Shown: positions 5,523 through 12,525 of the stretch, one piece after another
How positions within the stretch are numbered: position 1 is the stretch's first letter
Layout of the letters: each line of letters begins with the position of its first letter
Assembly: GCA_934511335.1 (NCBI GenBank)
Contig: CAKSWL010000034.1
Span: forward strand, 1-13,434
Length of the DNA stretch: 13,434 bases
Reading direction: 5' to 3'
Source: an uncultured Cloacibacillus sp.
Lineage (GTDB): Bacteria; Synergistota; Synergistia; Synergistales; Synergistaceae
Notes under the pieces: model-generated
What the model was told of the DNA's origin: nothing
The model's input: only the letters and a program-made list of their open reading frames with translations
The model's database searches: none
Program-made: the position numbers and the translations under genes

Positions 5523-6285
5523 CTCTCTGTTACCGGCGAACGCAACCGCGGAAGAGCGGGCGCTGTCCCTTGCTGCCCAGCTCTGCGCAGACATATTGCC
5601 GGAGGACATACGCACACTATGGCAGCCGTGGCATGCTGCGTTACGATTTTTGCCGTTTCTTGCATGGGCCTGCCACGTGGACTTCTGGCTCGACGAAATG
5701 TCTGAAGAGAGCAAACGCGCCTACATTGCCAGCAGCTGGGAATGGCACAGGCATAAGGGGACGACATACGCCATCCGCCGCGCGATCGAGGAGATAGGGT
5801 TCAAACGCATACGAATCGATGAATGGTACACTCTGCAAAGTCAGCCTCATACGTTTGCGGTGGAAATTTACCCTCTCATCGAGAAATACGCAAGATTCGC
5901 CGAACGCAGCATTCGGGAATACAAACCGGCCCGCAGCCATCTGCTGTGGATAGCCTGGCGCGTTATCTTCGGCCCGGAAACAATTACAGTAAAAGAACGC
6001 TTTAAGGAGCAGGTAGCGGCTGATCTGAGCGAAGCGTATCCATGGCGCGGCATCTACTACAACGGCCGCCATAAATACGGCAATCCCAAAGATCAGAACT
6101 GTGTCTCATACGGCGACCAAGACGAATGCGAAAAGTTTGTTTTAAAAAACTTGTGCGCCATTACGGAATATATGTGGGAACCATATTGCTACGACAGTAC
6201 ATATAACTATGACGGCAAAATAAGATACGGCAGCGGCTTAGATCCTAAAGAGACGTTGACCGTCACTTACCAACTTATACTGTAG
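5503..6285 (+). CDS. I: Tail protein I, baseplate wedge
   Basis: A 260-residue homologue of P2 gpI, the last component of the baseplate wedge and the point to which fibres attach. The conserved N-terminal half is present: LLPANATAEERALSLAA, then LPFLAWACHVDFW at about residues 50-62 and the KGTTYAIRRAIEEIGF block at about 85-100. P2 gpI is about 176 residues; the extra C-terminus is Tyr/Asn/Gly-rich with two related units (YNGRHKYG at about 186-193 and YNYDGKIRYG at about 238-247), as seen in longer gpI proteins of other phages, perhaps a fibre docking surface. Translation starts inside the gpJ coding region with TGAGG upstream. Four cysteines lie in the extension. Confidence 0.9.
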   Translation: MSQTKTNSLLPANATAEERALSLAAQLCADILPEDIRTLWQPWHAALRFLPFLAWACHVDFWLDEMSEESKRAYIASSWEWHRHKGTTYAIRRAIEEIGFKRIRIDEWYTLQSQPHTFAVEIYPLIEKYARFAERSIREYKPARSHLLWIAWRVIFGPETITVKERFKEQVAADLSEAYPWRGIYYNGRHKYGNPKDQNCVSYGDQDECEKFVLKNLCAITEYMWEPYCYDSTYNYDGKIRYGSGLDPKETLTVTYQLIL

Positions 6286-6295
6286 GGGGGAAATC

Positions 6296-6766
6296 ATGAT
6301 TTCGGTACAGGAAGAAATACGCGCATCAGGACGGCTGAAATTAAAAATAATCCGCGGAGATAATCTTATTTGCGAGCAAATGATCAAGAACCTAATCGTG
6401 ATGCAGGGGCGTCATAACGCGGCCTGTCTACTGGGCGGCGGTACGGGGATGCACGTATCGCATATCGGCGTTGGCAGCGGCCGTGATGAAGCGCAGTCTA
6501 CCGACACGGGGCTGACCAATGCGGTAAAAGTAGCTGTCACGCCGCGCGTTGCTACGGGGCTTGAAGCTGAGGACGGCAGTACCTTTGACGATCCTAAAAC
6601 CGTACAGTTTCATTTCCGAATCGGGAAGACGGCCGCGAATATCGCCATTGGCGAATATGGACTTTTCTGTGCCGATGGCACCCTGTTTTCTCGCATAGTC
6701 AGAGAAAGCGTATTTAACAAGACGAACCTGGAGCAGATCGTCGGTTTTTGGCAAATAGAGTTTTAG
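6296..6766 (+). CDS. Tail-fibre-associated phage protein
   Basis: A 156-residue protein of a type often found beside tail fibre genes of P2- and Mu-like phages. The visible pattern is a strand-rich start (SGRLKLKIIRGDNLICEQ), a conserved NLIVMQGRHNAACLLGGG at about 32-49, VSHIGVGSG at about 54-62, a segment TDTGLTNAV, and near the end AIGEYGLFCADGTLFSRIV followed by a strand ending in WQIEF. This looks like a beta-sandwich that decorates the baseplate or fibre root; I know the pattern but not a proven role. It follows gpI by ten bases with a G-rich ribosome site (GGGGGGAAA) and precedes the collar fibre by twelve. Confidence 0.7.
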   Translation: MISVQEEIRASGRLKLKIIRGDNLICEQMIKNLIVMQGRHNAACLLGGGTGMHVSHIGVGSGRDEAQSTDTGLTNAVKVAVTPRVATGLEAEDGSTFDDPKTVQFHFRIGKTAANIAIGEYGLFCADGTLFSRIVRESVFNKTNLEQIVGFWQIEF

Positions 6767-6778
6767 GTGGGATGAAAT

Positions 6779-7903
6779 ATGGCAAATATAAGCGAACAGT
6801 CTGAATTCACGGAAGAGATACAACAGGTGGAAATCGGAGAGCCGGTTGCCGGAGGTGCGTCTGGGCCAGTGAACCGCGTTGCGCGCGCCATAATAAACCG
6901 CACGCGATGGCTGAAAGACAAGTATACAGTTCTTGCGGAGGCTATTGAGAACCTGAGCTATGTCATTGGCGATGCGGACCTGTCCGACATCCTGAAGAAG
7001 GCGAACAACCTATCCGACGTACCCGATAAAGCCGCCGCCAGGAACAACCTCGACGCAGCATCAAATAATCACGAGCACGACGCCGCATATTTAAAAAAGG
7101 CAAAGAATCTTGAGGATATAGACAATACATTGACAGCACGCTCGAATCTCGGAGTTGCCGACATCCATTTTGTAACAAGCGCGCCGGGGCGGGCGCTCGG
7201 CAAAGATGGCGATATAGCGATACAGGATGTATCCAACGCCACACCGATCATGTACAGGAAGCGTAATGGCTCATGGATACCGACCTTAACAGCACACGAT
7301 ACAGAGTTGCCGGGTACATTCAAATGGTTTTGCGGCAAAACTGTTCCTGAGGGATATCTGAAATGCAACGGCGCGGCCGTAAGCCGTACGCAATACCAAG
7401 CGCTGTTTGCCGCCATAGGCACCACTTATGGCATCGGCAACGGTACGACTACTTTCAACCTGCCTGATGTGCGCGGCAACGCTATCCGCGGTTACGACGA
7501 CGGGCGTGGCATAGACTCAAAACGTGCCTTTGGCAGCGAGCAGGAAAGCCAGAATAAATCACACAGACACGGCATTGCCACGGGAGAGATAAAGGAGGCT
7601 GGAGAGCATGTGCATAACGCATCAACGACAACAGGAGGGGAGCACAACCATGACGCTGATGTCAATAATGCGATACTTAGGTGGGGCAACGATACATCCC
7701 TGCACACCGGCATATCGCCCTCCGAAGGGGGCAGCGGCACTTTGCTGCATGTAAGAATAGACAGCGCCGGCAGCCATACCCATAAAGTCACTGTTGAACA
7801 GTCGACAAAACACCGACACGTCATTGACGGCTACAGTGACTACGACGGAGATACGGAGGCCCGTATGCGGAACATTGCTTTCATGCCGATAATAAAATAC
7901 TGA
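6779..7903 (+). CDS. H: Tail fibre protein with phage tail collar domain
   Basis: A 374-residue fibre. The N-terminal region (about 1-65) likely binds the baseplate. Residues 73-93 and 106-126 are two related units (KKANNLSDVPDKAAARNNLD and KKAKNLEDIDNTLTARSNLG) of the fibre-repeat kind. A tail collar domain spans about 178-245 (GTFKWFCGKTVPEGYLKCNG, then TTFNLPDVRGNAIRGYDDG). The last third has five HxH motifs: SHRHG, EHVHN, EHNHD, SHTHK and KHRHV. In T4 gp37 such motifs bind iron inside a needle-like tip. It ends in RNIAFMPIIKY, the usual end of collar fibres. It corresponds to P2 gpH by place, though built differently. Start: ATG 6779 with AGGTGGG upstream; ATG 6772 is out of frame. Confidence 0.88.
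   Translation: MANISEQSEFTEEIQQVEIGEPVAGGASGPVNRVARAIINRTRWLKDKYTVLAEAIENLSYVIGDADLSDILKKANNLSDVPDKAAARNNLDAASNNHEHDAAYLKKAKNLEDIDNTLTARSNLGVADIHFVTSAPGRALGKDGDIAIQDVSNATPIMYRKRNGSWIPTLTAHDTELPGTFKWFCGKTVPEGYLKCNGAAVSRTQYQALFAAIGTTYGIGNGTTTFNLPDVRGNAIRGYDDGRGIDSKRAFGSEQESQNKSHRHGIATGEIKEAGEHVHNASTTTGGEHNHDADVNNAILRWGNDTSLHTGISPSEGGSGTLLHVRIDSAGSHTHKVTVEQSTKHRHVIDGYSDYDGDTEARMRNIAFMPIIKY
6995..7156 (+). repeat. Two fibre repeat units within the collar fibre gene
   Basis: Two 21-codon units starting at 6995 and 7094, twelve codons apart, share the pattern KKAxNLxDxxxxxxARxNL. They are similar at protein level and diverged in DNA, so this is an old protein repeat rather than a recent duplication. 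Confidence 0.6.
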
Positions 7904-7913
7904 GGATATAAAA

Positions 7914-9623
7914 ATGTCTGAAACCGTGAACACAAAAGAAATTTTGGTAATATCCGACAGCCTACGCTACAAGCTCGTTGTACTTGGAGCGTTCGCAACA
8001 TTCCCCGAGTTTGCGGCAGCTCATCCGACGGGGGCCGAAGGTAGCGCCTATATGGTAGCAAACGACCTATATATCTGGGATGTCGATGACCGCGCGTGGG
8101 CAAACGTCGGACAGCTGACCGACCGGGCCATCGTAAATGACTTGGGAGTGGTGACAGAAAATATTGTTATCAACCCAACAGGGGGCCGTCTGGTAAAAGC
8201 CACGATTGGCACGTCCGTAAGCGTAGGTCTGGCCGCTCCGGGCAGCGCCGGTGCCCGCCTGTATTTACACCTTACAAACGCCGGAGCTTACACCATAACG
8301 TGGCCCGCGAACCTCGTTTGGCTCTGCGGCGCTCCCACGTTGCAGGCTGAGGGCGACGACCTCATCTATATCCAGACCGACGACGGCGGCGTGACATGGC
8401 TCGCGGCAAACATGATAGGCGGCGGCAACTCTGGCGGCGGCGGAGGGGGCGAAAGCGGCGGCCTTAATCCTGACGACGGTATATACTACATATACACCGC
8501 GCGTGACCTCGCGAACTTTCGCGACGTTGTAAACAGCGGCGGCACGGATATAAATGCCCGTGTCATGAACGACATTGACTTAAGCGGCGTATGCGGCGGC
8601 GAGCAGAGCTGGGATCCAATCGGGGTTTGCCTAGATGAAACTGACAACACAATAGGGTATACGGGAACATTTGACGGCGGCGGACACATCATATCCAACC
8701 TTTACATTTATGAACCATCCCTCCGGGGCAGAGGGCTTTTTGGCTGCCTGGATACGGGAGGCAAAATAAAAAACACGGCAGTTCAAGGATCAATCTGTTG
8801 TCTTGAAAACTCCGCAGGCTTATGCGCTATTGTACGAAACGGGAAAATCACAGCCTGTAAAGCTGAGGTAACTATTACATCGACTGCTGTGGCACGATAT
8901 TACAGGATTGGCGGCCTGGCTGGCCGCGTGTTTGATGACAGTGAGATAAGCAACTGTTATTCAGCCTGTGAGTTTGTAAGCTCGGTAACGCAAGGCAGAG
9001 GTGGGGTCGCTGCGAAAATAGCGAACTCGAAACTGGAAAACTGTGTAGGAGCCTCTTTTTTCAGCACAAAAATGAGCTATGACGGCGGTATTGTTCCCGA
9101 AATGGCTAGGACAGCTGATGCATCATCTCCATATGTGAATACTCAATGCTATTTACATAACAACTTTACGGATTTATACAATGAAAACCAGGACCCTAAC
9201 GTAAAGTATGGCGTTTTTTATTGTATAGCTGATAACGCTAGGGGTAATATTGTTACGATATACAACAATGGGTATCATGCAGCTATAACCCCGCACGCGC
9301 CTTATAATGGAACGTATCCTATAGCAATTGGTGCGGATGAACTGCCGGCGGTGACGGTGCTACTGCGGGCACAGGCGATAAAAGACAGAGCCGTCGTTGC
9401 GCCACAGATATACCCACTGAAAGCCTGTGCGGCGGAAAAGGGAAAACTTGTCTATAATTGGTTCGCTGAAGATCCAACAATGTTAAGCATAATCGACAAC
9501 ACATCTCCTACTCCGACAGTTACAGCGTTAAAGAAAGGAAAAACCCGCTTATTCTGCACTGTGACACACATGTTTGGCGACACTACGCATATGGTATCCG
9601 CAAATGTCGTAGCGGAACTGTAA
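7914..9623 (+). CDS. Large tail fibre / adhesin with GLUG-like and Ig-like domains
   Basis: A 569-residue probable receptor-binding protein. Residues about 20-65 (VLGAFATFPEFAAAH to LYIWDVDDRAWANVGQL) match a small module common in phage fibres. A second strand-rich domain runs to about 165, then a Gly/Ser linker (about 169-183). From about 185 to 390 are GLUG-like repeats of beta-helix adhesins: TFDGGGHIISNLYI at 252-265, GLFG, IGGLAG at 332-337, SEISNCYSACEF and SKLENCVGAS. The C-terminus (about 505-569, with TPTVTALKKGKTRLFCTV) resembles a BIG2 Ig-like domain. Fifteen cysteines are present, an unusually large number for a fibre. The stretch 8740-9330 is AT-richer than the rest, suggesting exchange of the receptor-binding part. 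It lies between the collar fibre and the chaperone, as expected for an adsorption protein. Confidence 0.8.
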   Translation: MSETVNTKEILVISDSLRYKLVVLGAFATFPEFAAAHPTGAEGSAYMVANDLYIWDVDDRAWANVGQLTDRAIVNDLGVVTENIVINPTGGRLVKATIGTSVSVGLAAPGSAGARLYLHLTNAGAYTITWPANLVWLCGAPTLQAEGDDLIYIQTDDGGVTWLAANMIGGGNSGGGGGGESGGLNPDDGIYYIYTARDLANFRDVVNSGGTDINARVMNDIDLSGVCGGEQSWDPIGVCLDETDNTIGYTGTFDGGGHIISNLYIYEPSLRGRGLFGCLDTGGKIKNTAVQGSICCLENSAGLCAIVRNGKITACKAEVTITSTAVARYYRIGGLAGRVFDDSEISNCYSACEFVSSVTQGRGGVAAKIANSKLENCVGASFFSTKMSYDGGIVPEMARTADASSPYVNTQCYLHNNFTDLYNENQDPNVKYGVFYCIADNARGNIVTIYNNGYHAAITPHAPYNGTYPIAIGADELPAVTVLLRAQAIKDRAVVAPQIYPLKACAAEKGKLVYNWFAEDPTMLSIIDNTSPTPTVTALKKGKTRLFCTVTHMFGDTTHMVSANVVAEL

Positions 9624-9635
9624 AGGGAGAAAAAC

Positions 9636-10163
9636 ATGATTAAATACAAGGTAAAAGGTTCAGGCAAGCTTTACGAATGGCACACCCTCGCAAAACTATA
9701 CCCGCATGTCAGTTGGCCTAAATATCCTCCATCTGACACCGAATTCTTGTCGAGGCTTAACATTACGGCTGTGCTTATGGAGCAGGAAACACCGTCGCTG
9801 AATGAACTGAAGGCATTATATCAGCAAGTGATATCCGATGGCTTTACTGCCCACGTCGCTGGATCTTTTATGTGTTTTCTCGGCTGGCCGATGCAGTTTG
9901 CGGAAAGCGACAGCATCAAGATGGAAGGGGCGATAAAGCTGCTTGAATCTCAAAACGCGGAGGCCGGCTACCTCACGGACGCAAACGACGTAACGCATTA
10001 TGACGTCCCCATAGCCGACATGCGCGCCGTCCTGCTTGAAATGTTGTCTGCCTATGCCGCAGCCCACGCGAGGAAGCAGCTGCTTCGGGCACAGGTGGAA
10101 GCGGCGCGGAGCACAAAAGATTTAAATGCAATAGAAATTACATGGAATTTAAAGGGAGAGTGA
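9636..10163 (+). CDS. G: Tail fibre assembly chaperone-like protein (DUF4376 type)
   Basis: A 175-residue protein placed directly after the fibre genes, where P2 has the fibre-assembly chaperone G. The N-terminal half starts with short strands (MIKYKVKGSGKLYEWHTL); the C-terminal half shows the DUF4376-like pattern: VISDGFTAHVAGSFMCF, a central helix, then PIADMRAVLLEMLSAYA, a helix containing AHARKQLLRAQVEAA and the ending KDLNAIEITW. Such proteins assist folding and trimerisation of the adjacent fibre. Both place and pattern support the role; the P2 symbol refers to position. AAAGGGAGA gives a clear ribosome site. Confidence 0.7.
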   Translation: MIKYKVKGSGKLYEWHTLAKLYPHVSWPKYPPSDTEFLSRLNITAVLMEQETPSLNELKALYQQVISDGFTAHVAGSFMCFLGWPMQFAESDSIKMEGAIKLLESQNAEAGYLTDANDVTHYDVPIADMRAVLLEMLSAYAAAHARKQLLRAQVEAARSTKDLNAIEITWNLKGE

Positions 10164-10168
10164 CACAC

Positions 10169-11332
10169 ATGCCAGAACAGTTTATCCACGGGATTGAGCA
10201 TATCGAATTAAGCGACGGGCTTCGCCCGATAAGCACGGTAAAATCCTCCGTCATCGGCCTTATCGGCACCGCGCCGGAGGCCGACGAGGGTAAGTTCCCG
10301 CTCAATACGCCGGTGCTCATCGCCGGCCGCCGGACGGCTGCGGCAAAACTCGGCGCGTCCGGCACGCTGCCGGCCGCGATCGACGGTATATTCGACCAGT
10401 GCGGCGCGATGGTCGTCGTGATTCGCGTAGCAGATGCGGCGCAAAGCACAGCCGCACAGAGTAATGTCATCGGAGGGGTTAATGCGGAGTCTGGCCGCAA
10501 CGAGGGTATCCAGTGCTTCTTGGACGCAGGCAGCGCCGTCAAGGCACGCCCGCGCATCCTCATCGCGCCGGGATTCAGTCATCAGCAGGCGGTGGCCGCC
10601 GAATTGCTCTCCGTCGCCGAGCGCCTCAAGGCCGTCTGCATTCTTGACGGCCCGAACACGACAGATGCCGCGGCGATCTCGTATGCTGAGAATTTCGGCA
10701 GCGCGCGCGTTTTTGTCGTCGATCCTTGGGTTAAGGTATGGGATACGGCGACGTCTGTCGAGGTCGTCCAACCGGCAAGCGCCCGCGTTGCCGGACTGAT
10801 CGCCAAGAGCGACAACGAACGCGGCTTCTGGTGGTCGCCGTCAAATCAGGAGATATTGGGTATCACCGGCACGGCACGGCCGATAGACTTCGTCATGGGA
10901 GATTCCAACTGTGCCGCGAATCACCTAAACGAAAACAATGTCGCCACAATCATCCATCAGAACGGCTATCGCCTCTGGGGCAACCGCACTCCGGCCGCGG
11001 ACACTAAGTTCGCCTTCCTCTGCGTGCGCCGCACCGCCGACATGGTGGCGGAATCGCTGCTTGCCGCTCATCTTTGGGCCGTCGACCGCGGCATCACGCG
11101 CACCTATATGGAGGACGTGCGCGACGGCGTCGACATGTACCTGCGCCACCTGCAGAAAGTCGGAGCTATATTGGGCGGCTCCTGCTGGATAGACAGGGAG
11201 ATCAACACGGCGGAGCAGATCATGCAGGGGATCGTTTACTGGGACTACGACTTCACTCCGGTCTATCCGGCGGAGCACCTTACCTTCCGCAGCCACATAG
11301 TGGACGACTATATCGAAGAAATATTCTCATAG
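10169..11332 (+). CDS. FI: Contractile tail sheath protein FI
   Basis: A 387-residue sheath subunit, close to the 396 of P2 FI; the sheath contracts to drive the tube through the envelope. The N-terminus FIHGIEHIELSDGLRPISTV is the usual sheath start, followed by SSVIGLIGTAPEA at about 26-38. The C-terminal domain carries WGNRTPAADTKFAFLCVRRT and the last segment LTFRSHIVDDYIEEIFS, typical of the arm that links neighbouring subunits. The chosen ATG 10169 sits after AAAGGGAGAG at 10151-10160; an in-frame ATG at 10142 would overlap the chaperone gene and add nine residues without a good site. It follows the chaperone stop by five bases. Confidence 0.96.
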   Translation: MPEQFIHGIEHIELSDGLRPISTVKSSVIGLIGTAPEADEGKFPLNTPVLIAGRRTAAAKLGASGTLPAAIDGIFDQCGAMVVVIRVADAAQSTAAQSNVIGGVNAESGRNEGIQCFLDAGSAVKARPRILIAPGFSHQQAVAAELLSVAERLKAVCILDGPNTTDAAAISYAENFGSARVFVVDPWVKVWDTATSVEVVQPASARVAGLIAKSDNERGFWWSPSNQEILGITGTARPIDFVMGDSNCAANHLNENNVATIIHQNGYRLWGNRTPAADTKFAFLCVRRTADMVAESLLAAHLWAVDRGITRTYMEDVRDGVDMYLRHLQKVGAILGGSCWIDREINTAEQIMQGIVYWDYDFTPVYPAEHLTFRSHIVDDYIEEIFS

Positions 11333-11344
11333 GAGGGATGAAAA

Positions 11345-11860
11345 ATGCCTGCTATCAACACGCCGAGAGTGCTTCAGGGCTACAACCTCTTCATCGACGG
11401 ACAGGGCTTTGCCGGGAAGATCGGTGAGTGCGAGCTGCCGAAGCTCACGATCAAAACTGAAGAATTCCAGCCAGGAGGCTACGACGCGCCGGTGGAGCTC
11501 GACTGCGGCCTTGAGAAGCTCGAAACGACATTCACAATTATGGATTACGAGGCCGAGGTTTTAAAGCAGTTCGGCGTCGGACACAATAATAAGGTGCAGG
11601 CGACGCTGCGCGGCAGCTTGGCAAACGGCGACGGCACGACCGTTCCCGCAGTCGTCAACTACAACGGGATGATCCGCGAGATCGAACAGCCGAAGGCGAG
11701 CAAGCCGGGCAAGATGGAGATGAAGGTGACGATGAGTCTCACTTATTACAAGCTCACCATCGACGGCGAGGTCGTGCATGAGATCGACATCCCGAACATG
11801 AAGAGGGTCATAGGCGGGAGGGACTACCTAGCCGCCATGCGCGCCGACATCGGCGCATAA
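11345..11860 (+). CDS. FII: Tail tube protein FII
   Basis: A 171-residue tube subunit, the same size as P2 FII (172). Matching features are the N-terminal LQGYNLFIDGQGFAGKIGE, LPKLTIKTEEFQPGGYDAP at about 37-55, ELDCGLEKLETTFTI, and the C-terminal TMSLTYYKLTIDGEVVHEID ending in the conserved GGRDYLAAMRADIGA. The tube hexamers stack inside the sheath and carry DNA on ejection. The gene has AGGAGGG upstream and follows FI by twelve bases, the standard sheath-tube order. Confidence 0.96.
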   Translation: MPAINTPRVLQGYNLFIDGQGFAGKIGECELPKLTIKTEEFQPGGYDAPVELDCGLEKLETTFTIMDYEAEVLKQFGVGHNNKVQATLRGSLANGDGTTVPAVVNYNGMIREIEQPKASKPGKMEMKVTMSLTYYKLTIDGEVVHEIDIPNMKRVIGGRDYLAAMRADIGA

Positions 11861-11881
11861 TAACATAAGGGAGGTAAATAA

Positions 11882-12178
11882 ATGCTCACATCGTCTAAGG
11901 TAATGATAGAACTCAGCTACCCCGTCGTCATCGACGCCACCGAGGTAAAAGTACTGCAGATGCGCCGGCCGAAGGTGGCCGACGTGATCCTGCTTCAGAA
12001 ACAGCAGGGCGAAGAGGCGGAGAAAGAAATAAAACTTTTCGCCAACCTCTGTGAAGTTTCGCCGGACGATATCCGGCAGCTTGACATGATGGACTACGGA
12101 AAGCTTCAGGAACAGTACGGAAATTTTATGGCGCCGGAGCCTCGGAAGGAGAACTCCGAAGAGTCTGCGCAGAAGTAG
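11882..12178 (+). CDS. E: Tail assembly chaperone E
   Basis: A 98-residue protein in the position of P2 gpE, which binds the tape measure during tube assembly and is not in the finished virion. It begins with a beta-rich part (VMIELSYPVVIDATEVKVLQ) and has a helical second half with the ARP-like stretch RPKVADVILLQKQQG. It ends in a charged tail (PEPRKENSEESAQK). A strong ribosome site GGGAGGT precedes the ATG. Near codon 82 is an A AAT TTT heptamer that lets a share of ribosomes continue in the -1 frame to make a longer form. The short form alone is the zero-frame product. Confidence 0.88.
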   Translation: MLTSSKVMIELSYPVVIDATEVKVLQMRRPKVADVILLQKQQGEEAEKEIKLFANLCEVSPDDIRQLDMMDYGKLQEQYGNFMAPEPRKENSEESAQK

Positions 12179-12288
12179 CGCACCTCCTCCACTTCGGGTA
12201 TTCCGAACTCATGGATATGGAAGTGGAGGAACTTTTAGAATGGCACAAAGAGGCGGTTGAGGTCGCAAAAGCTGAAAACGCCGGTTAG
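11882..12288 (+). CDS. E': E-E' frameshift fusion (tail assembly chaperone, extended)
   Basis: Programmed -1 frameshifting at 12121-12127 would join the first 82 residues of E to 53 codons in the -1 frame, ending at TAG 12286-12288 (about 135 residues; P2 E+E' is 142). The -1 frame contains AEVAHLLHFGYSELMDMEVE and LLEWHKEAVEVAKAENAG. This matches the GpE (PF06528-type) pattern of P2-like phages, in which a hydrophobic helix is followed by xxL-x-x-W. The E' part lies after the E stop and has no separate ribosome site ahead of its first Met codon (12211), which supports fusion rather than a separate gene. In P2 and lambda both forms are needed for tail assembly. Confidence 0.8.
12121..12127 (+). 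promoter_or_regulatory. -1 ribosomal slippery heptamer A AAT TTT
   Basis: In the frame of E the bases read A AAT TTT, which fits the X XXY YYZ rule: both tRNAs can re-pair after slipping one base back (AAT to AAA, TTT to TTT). It lies 49 bases before the E stop. P2 uses T TTT TTG at the equivalent point. A weak stem (next entry) follows. Confidence 0.8.
12135..12159 (+). other. Possible stem-loop downstream of the slippery site
   Basis: CGGAG at 12135-12139 can pair with CTCCG at 12154-12158; alternatively TCGGA at 12142-12146 pairs with TCCGA at 12155-12159. The first begins seven bases after the heptamer, a usual distance for a stimulator. Both stems are only five pairs, so the support is weak. 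Confidence 0.3.
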
Positions 12289-12503
12289 ATCTTTTTGAAC
12301 AGGCAGAGAAAGGGCGTCGCGATTATCACGGCAACATAATAGAGTACGACTAGCACGGGGGCGGCAAGGAACATCAACACTATCGCCGCTCCCACTATTA
12401 CAAAAACGCCGACAGGCATAAGCAGAAGGCCGAGCACGAGGCTTTTCATAAGCCACGAACACATCAGCCAACCTGCAATTAAAAGCAGGACGGGGCCTAC
12501 CAT
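12285..12503 (-). CDS. Small hydrophobic membrane protein on the opposite strand (moron-like)
   Basis: A 72-residue ORF running against all neighbours, in the only stretch over 200 bases with no plus-strand gene (12289-12522). It has three hydrophobic segments (about residues 3-18, 22-46 and 48-69) and a basic end (FKKI). Its stop overlaps the E' stop. Its codons look coding-like, with many GTx, CTx and GCx and GC-rich third positions. ATG 12503 is chosen for the hydrophobic start, but no good ribosome site precedes it; ATG 12554 would add 17 residues and overlap the tape measure start. P2 carries its moron genes (Z/fun, tin, old) at other points in the late region, so an exclusion-type membrane protein is conceivable. 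The product has no recognised family, and it could be an antisense coincidence. Confidence 0.4.
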   Translation of the reverse strand: MVGPVLLLIAGWLMCSWLMKSLVLGLLLMPVGVFVIVGAAIVLMFLAAPVLVVLYYVAVIIATPFLCLFKKI

Positions 12504-12525
12504 GCAAGCGGAGGGAGAATGATTG

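Noticed and set aside
7914..9623. Diversity-generating retroelement target in the large fibre
   Set aside because: No reverse transcriptase or near-repeat template in the window, and no adenine-rich variable repeat stands out at the C-terminus.
10142..10168. Earlier ATG for the sheath protein
   Set aside because: No ribosome site at a suitable distance, and the family start aligns with ATG 10169.
10208..10771. Minus-strand ORF of 187 codons opposite the sheath gene
   Set aside because: Charged, repetitive shadow of the sheath coding region with no domain pattern.
12235..12507. Second minus-strand ORF in the E'-T gap (90 codons)
   Set aside because: Cys/Arg/Pro-rich, overlaps E' coding sequence and lacks a plausible ribosome site; the hydrophobic frame is the better candidate.
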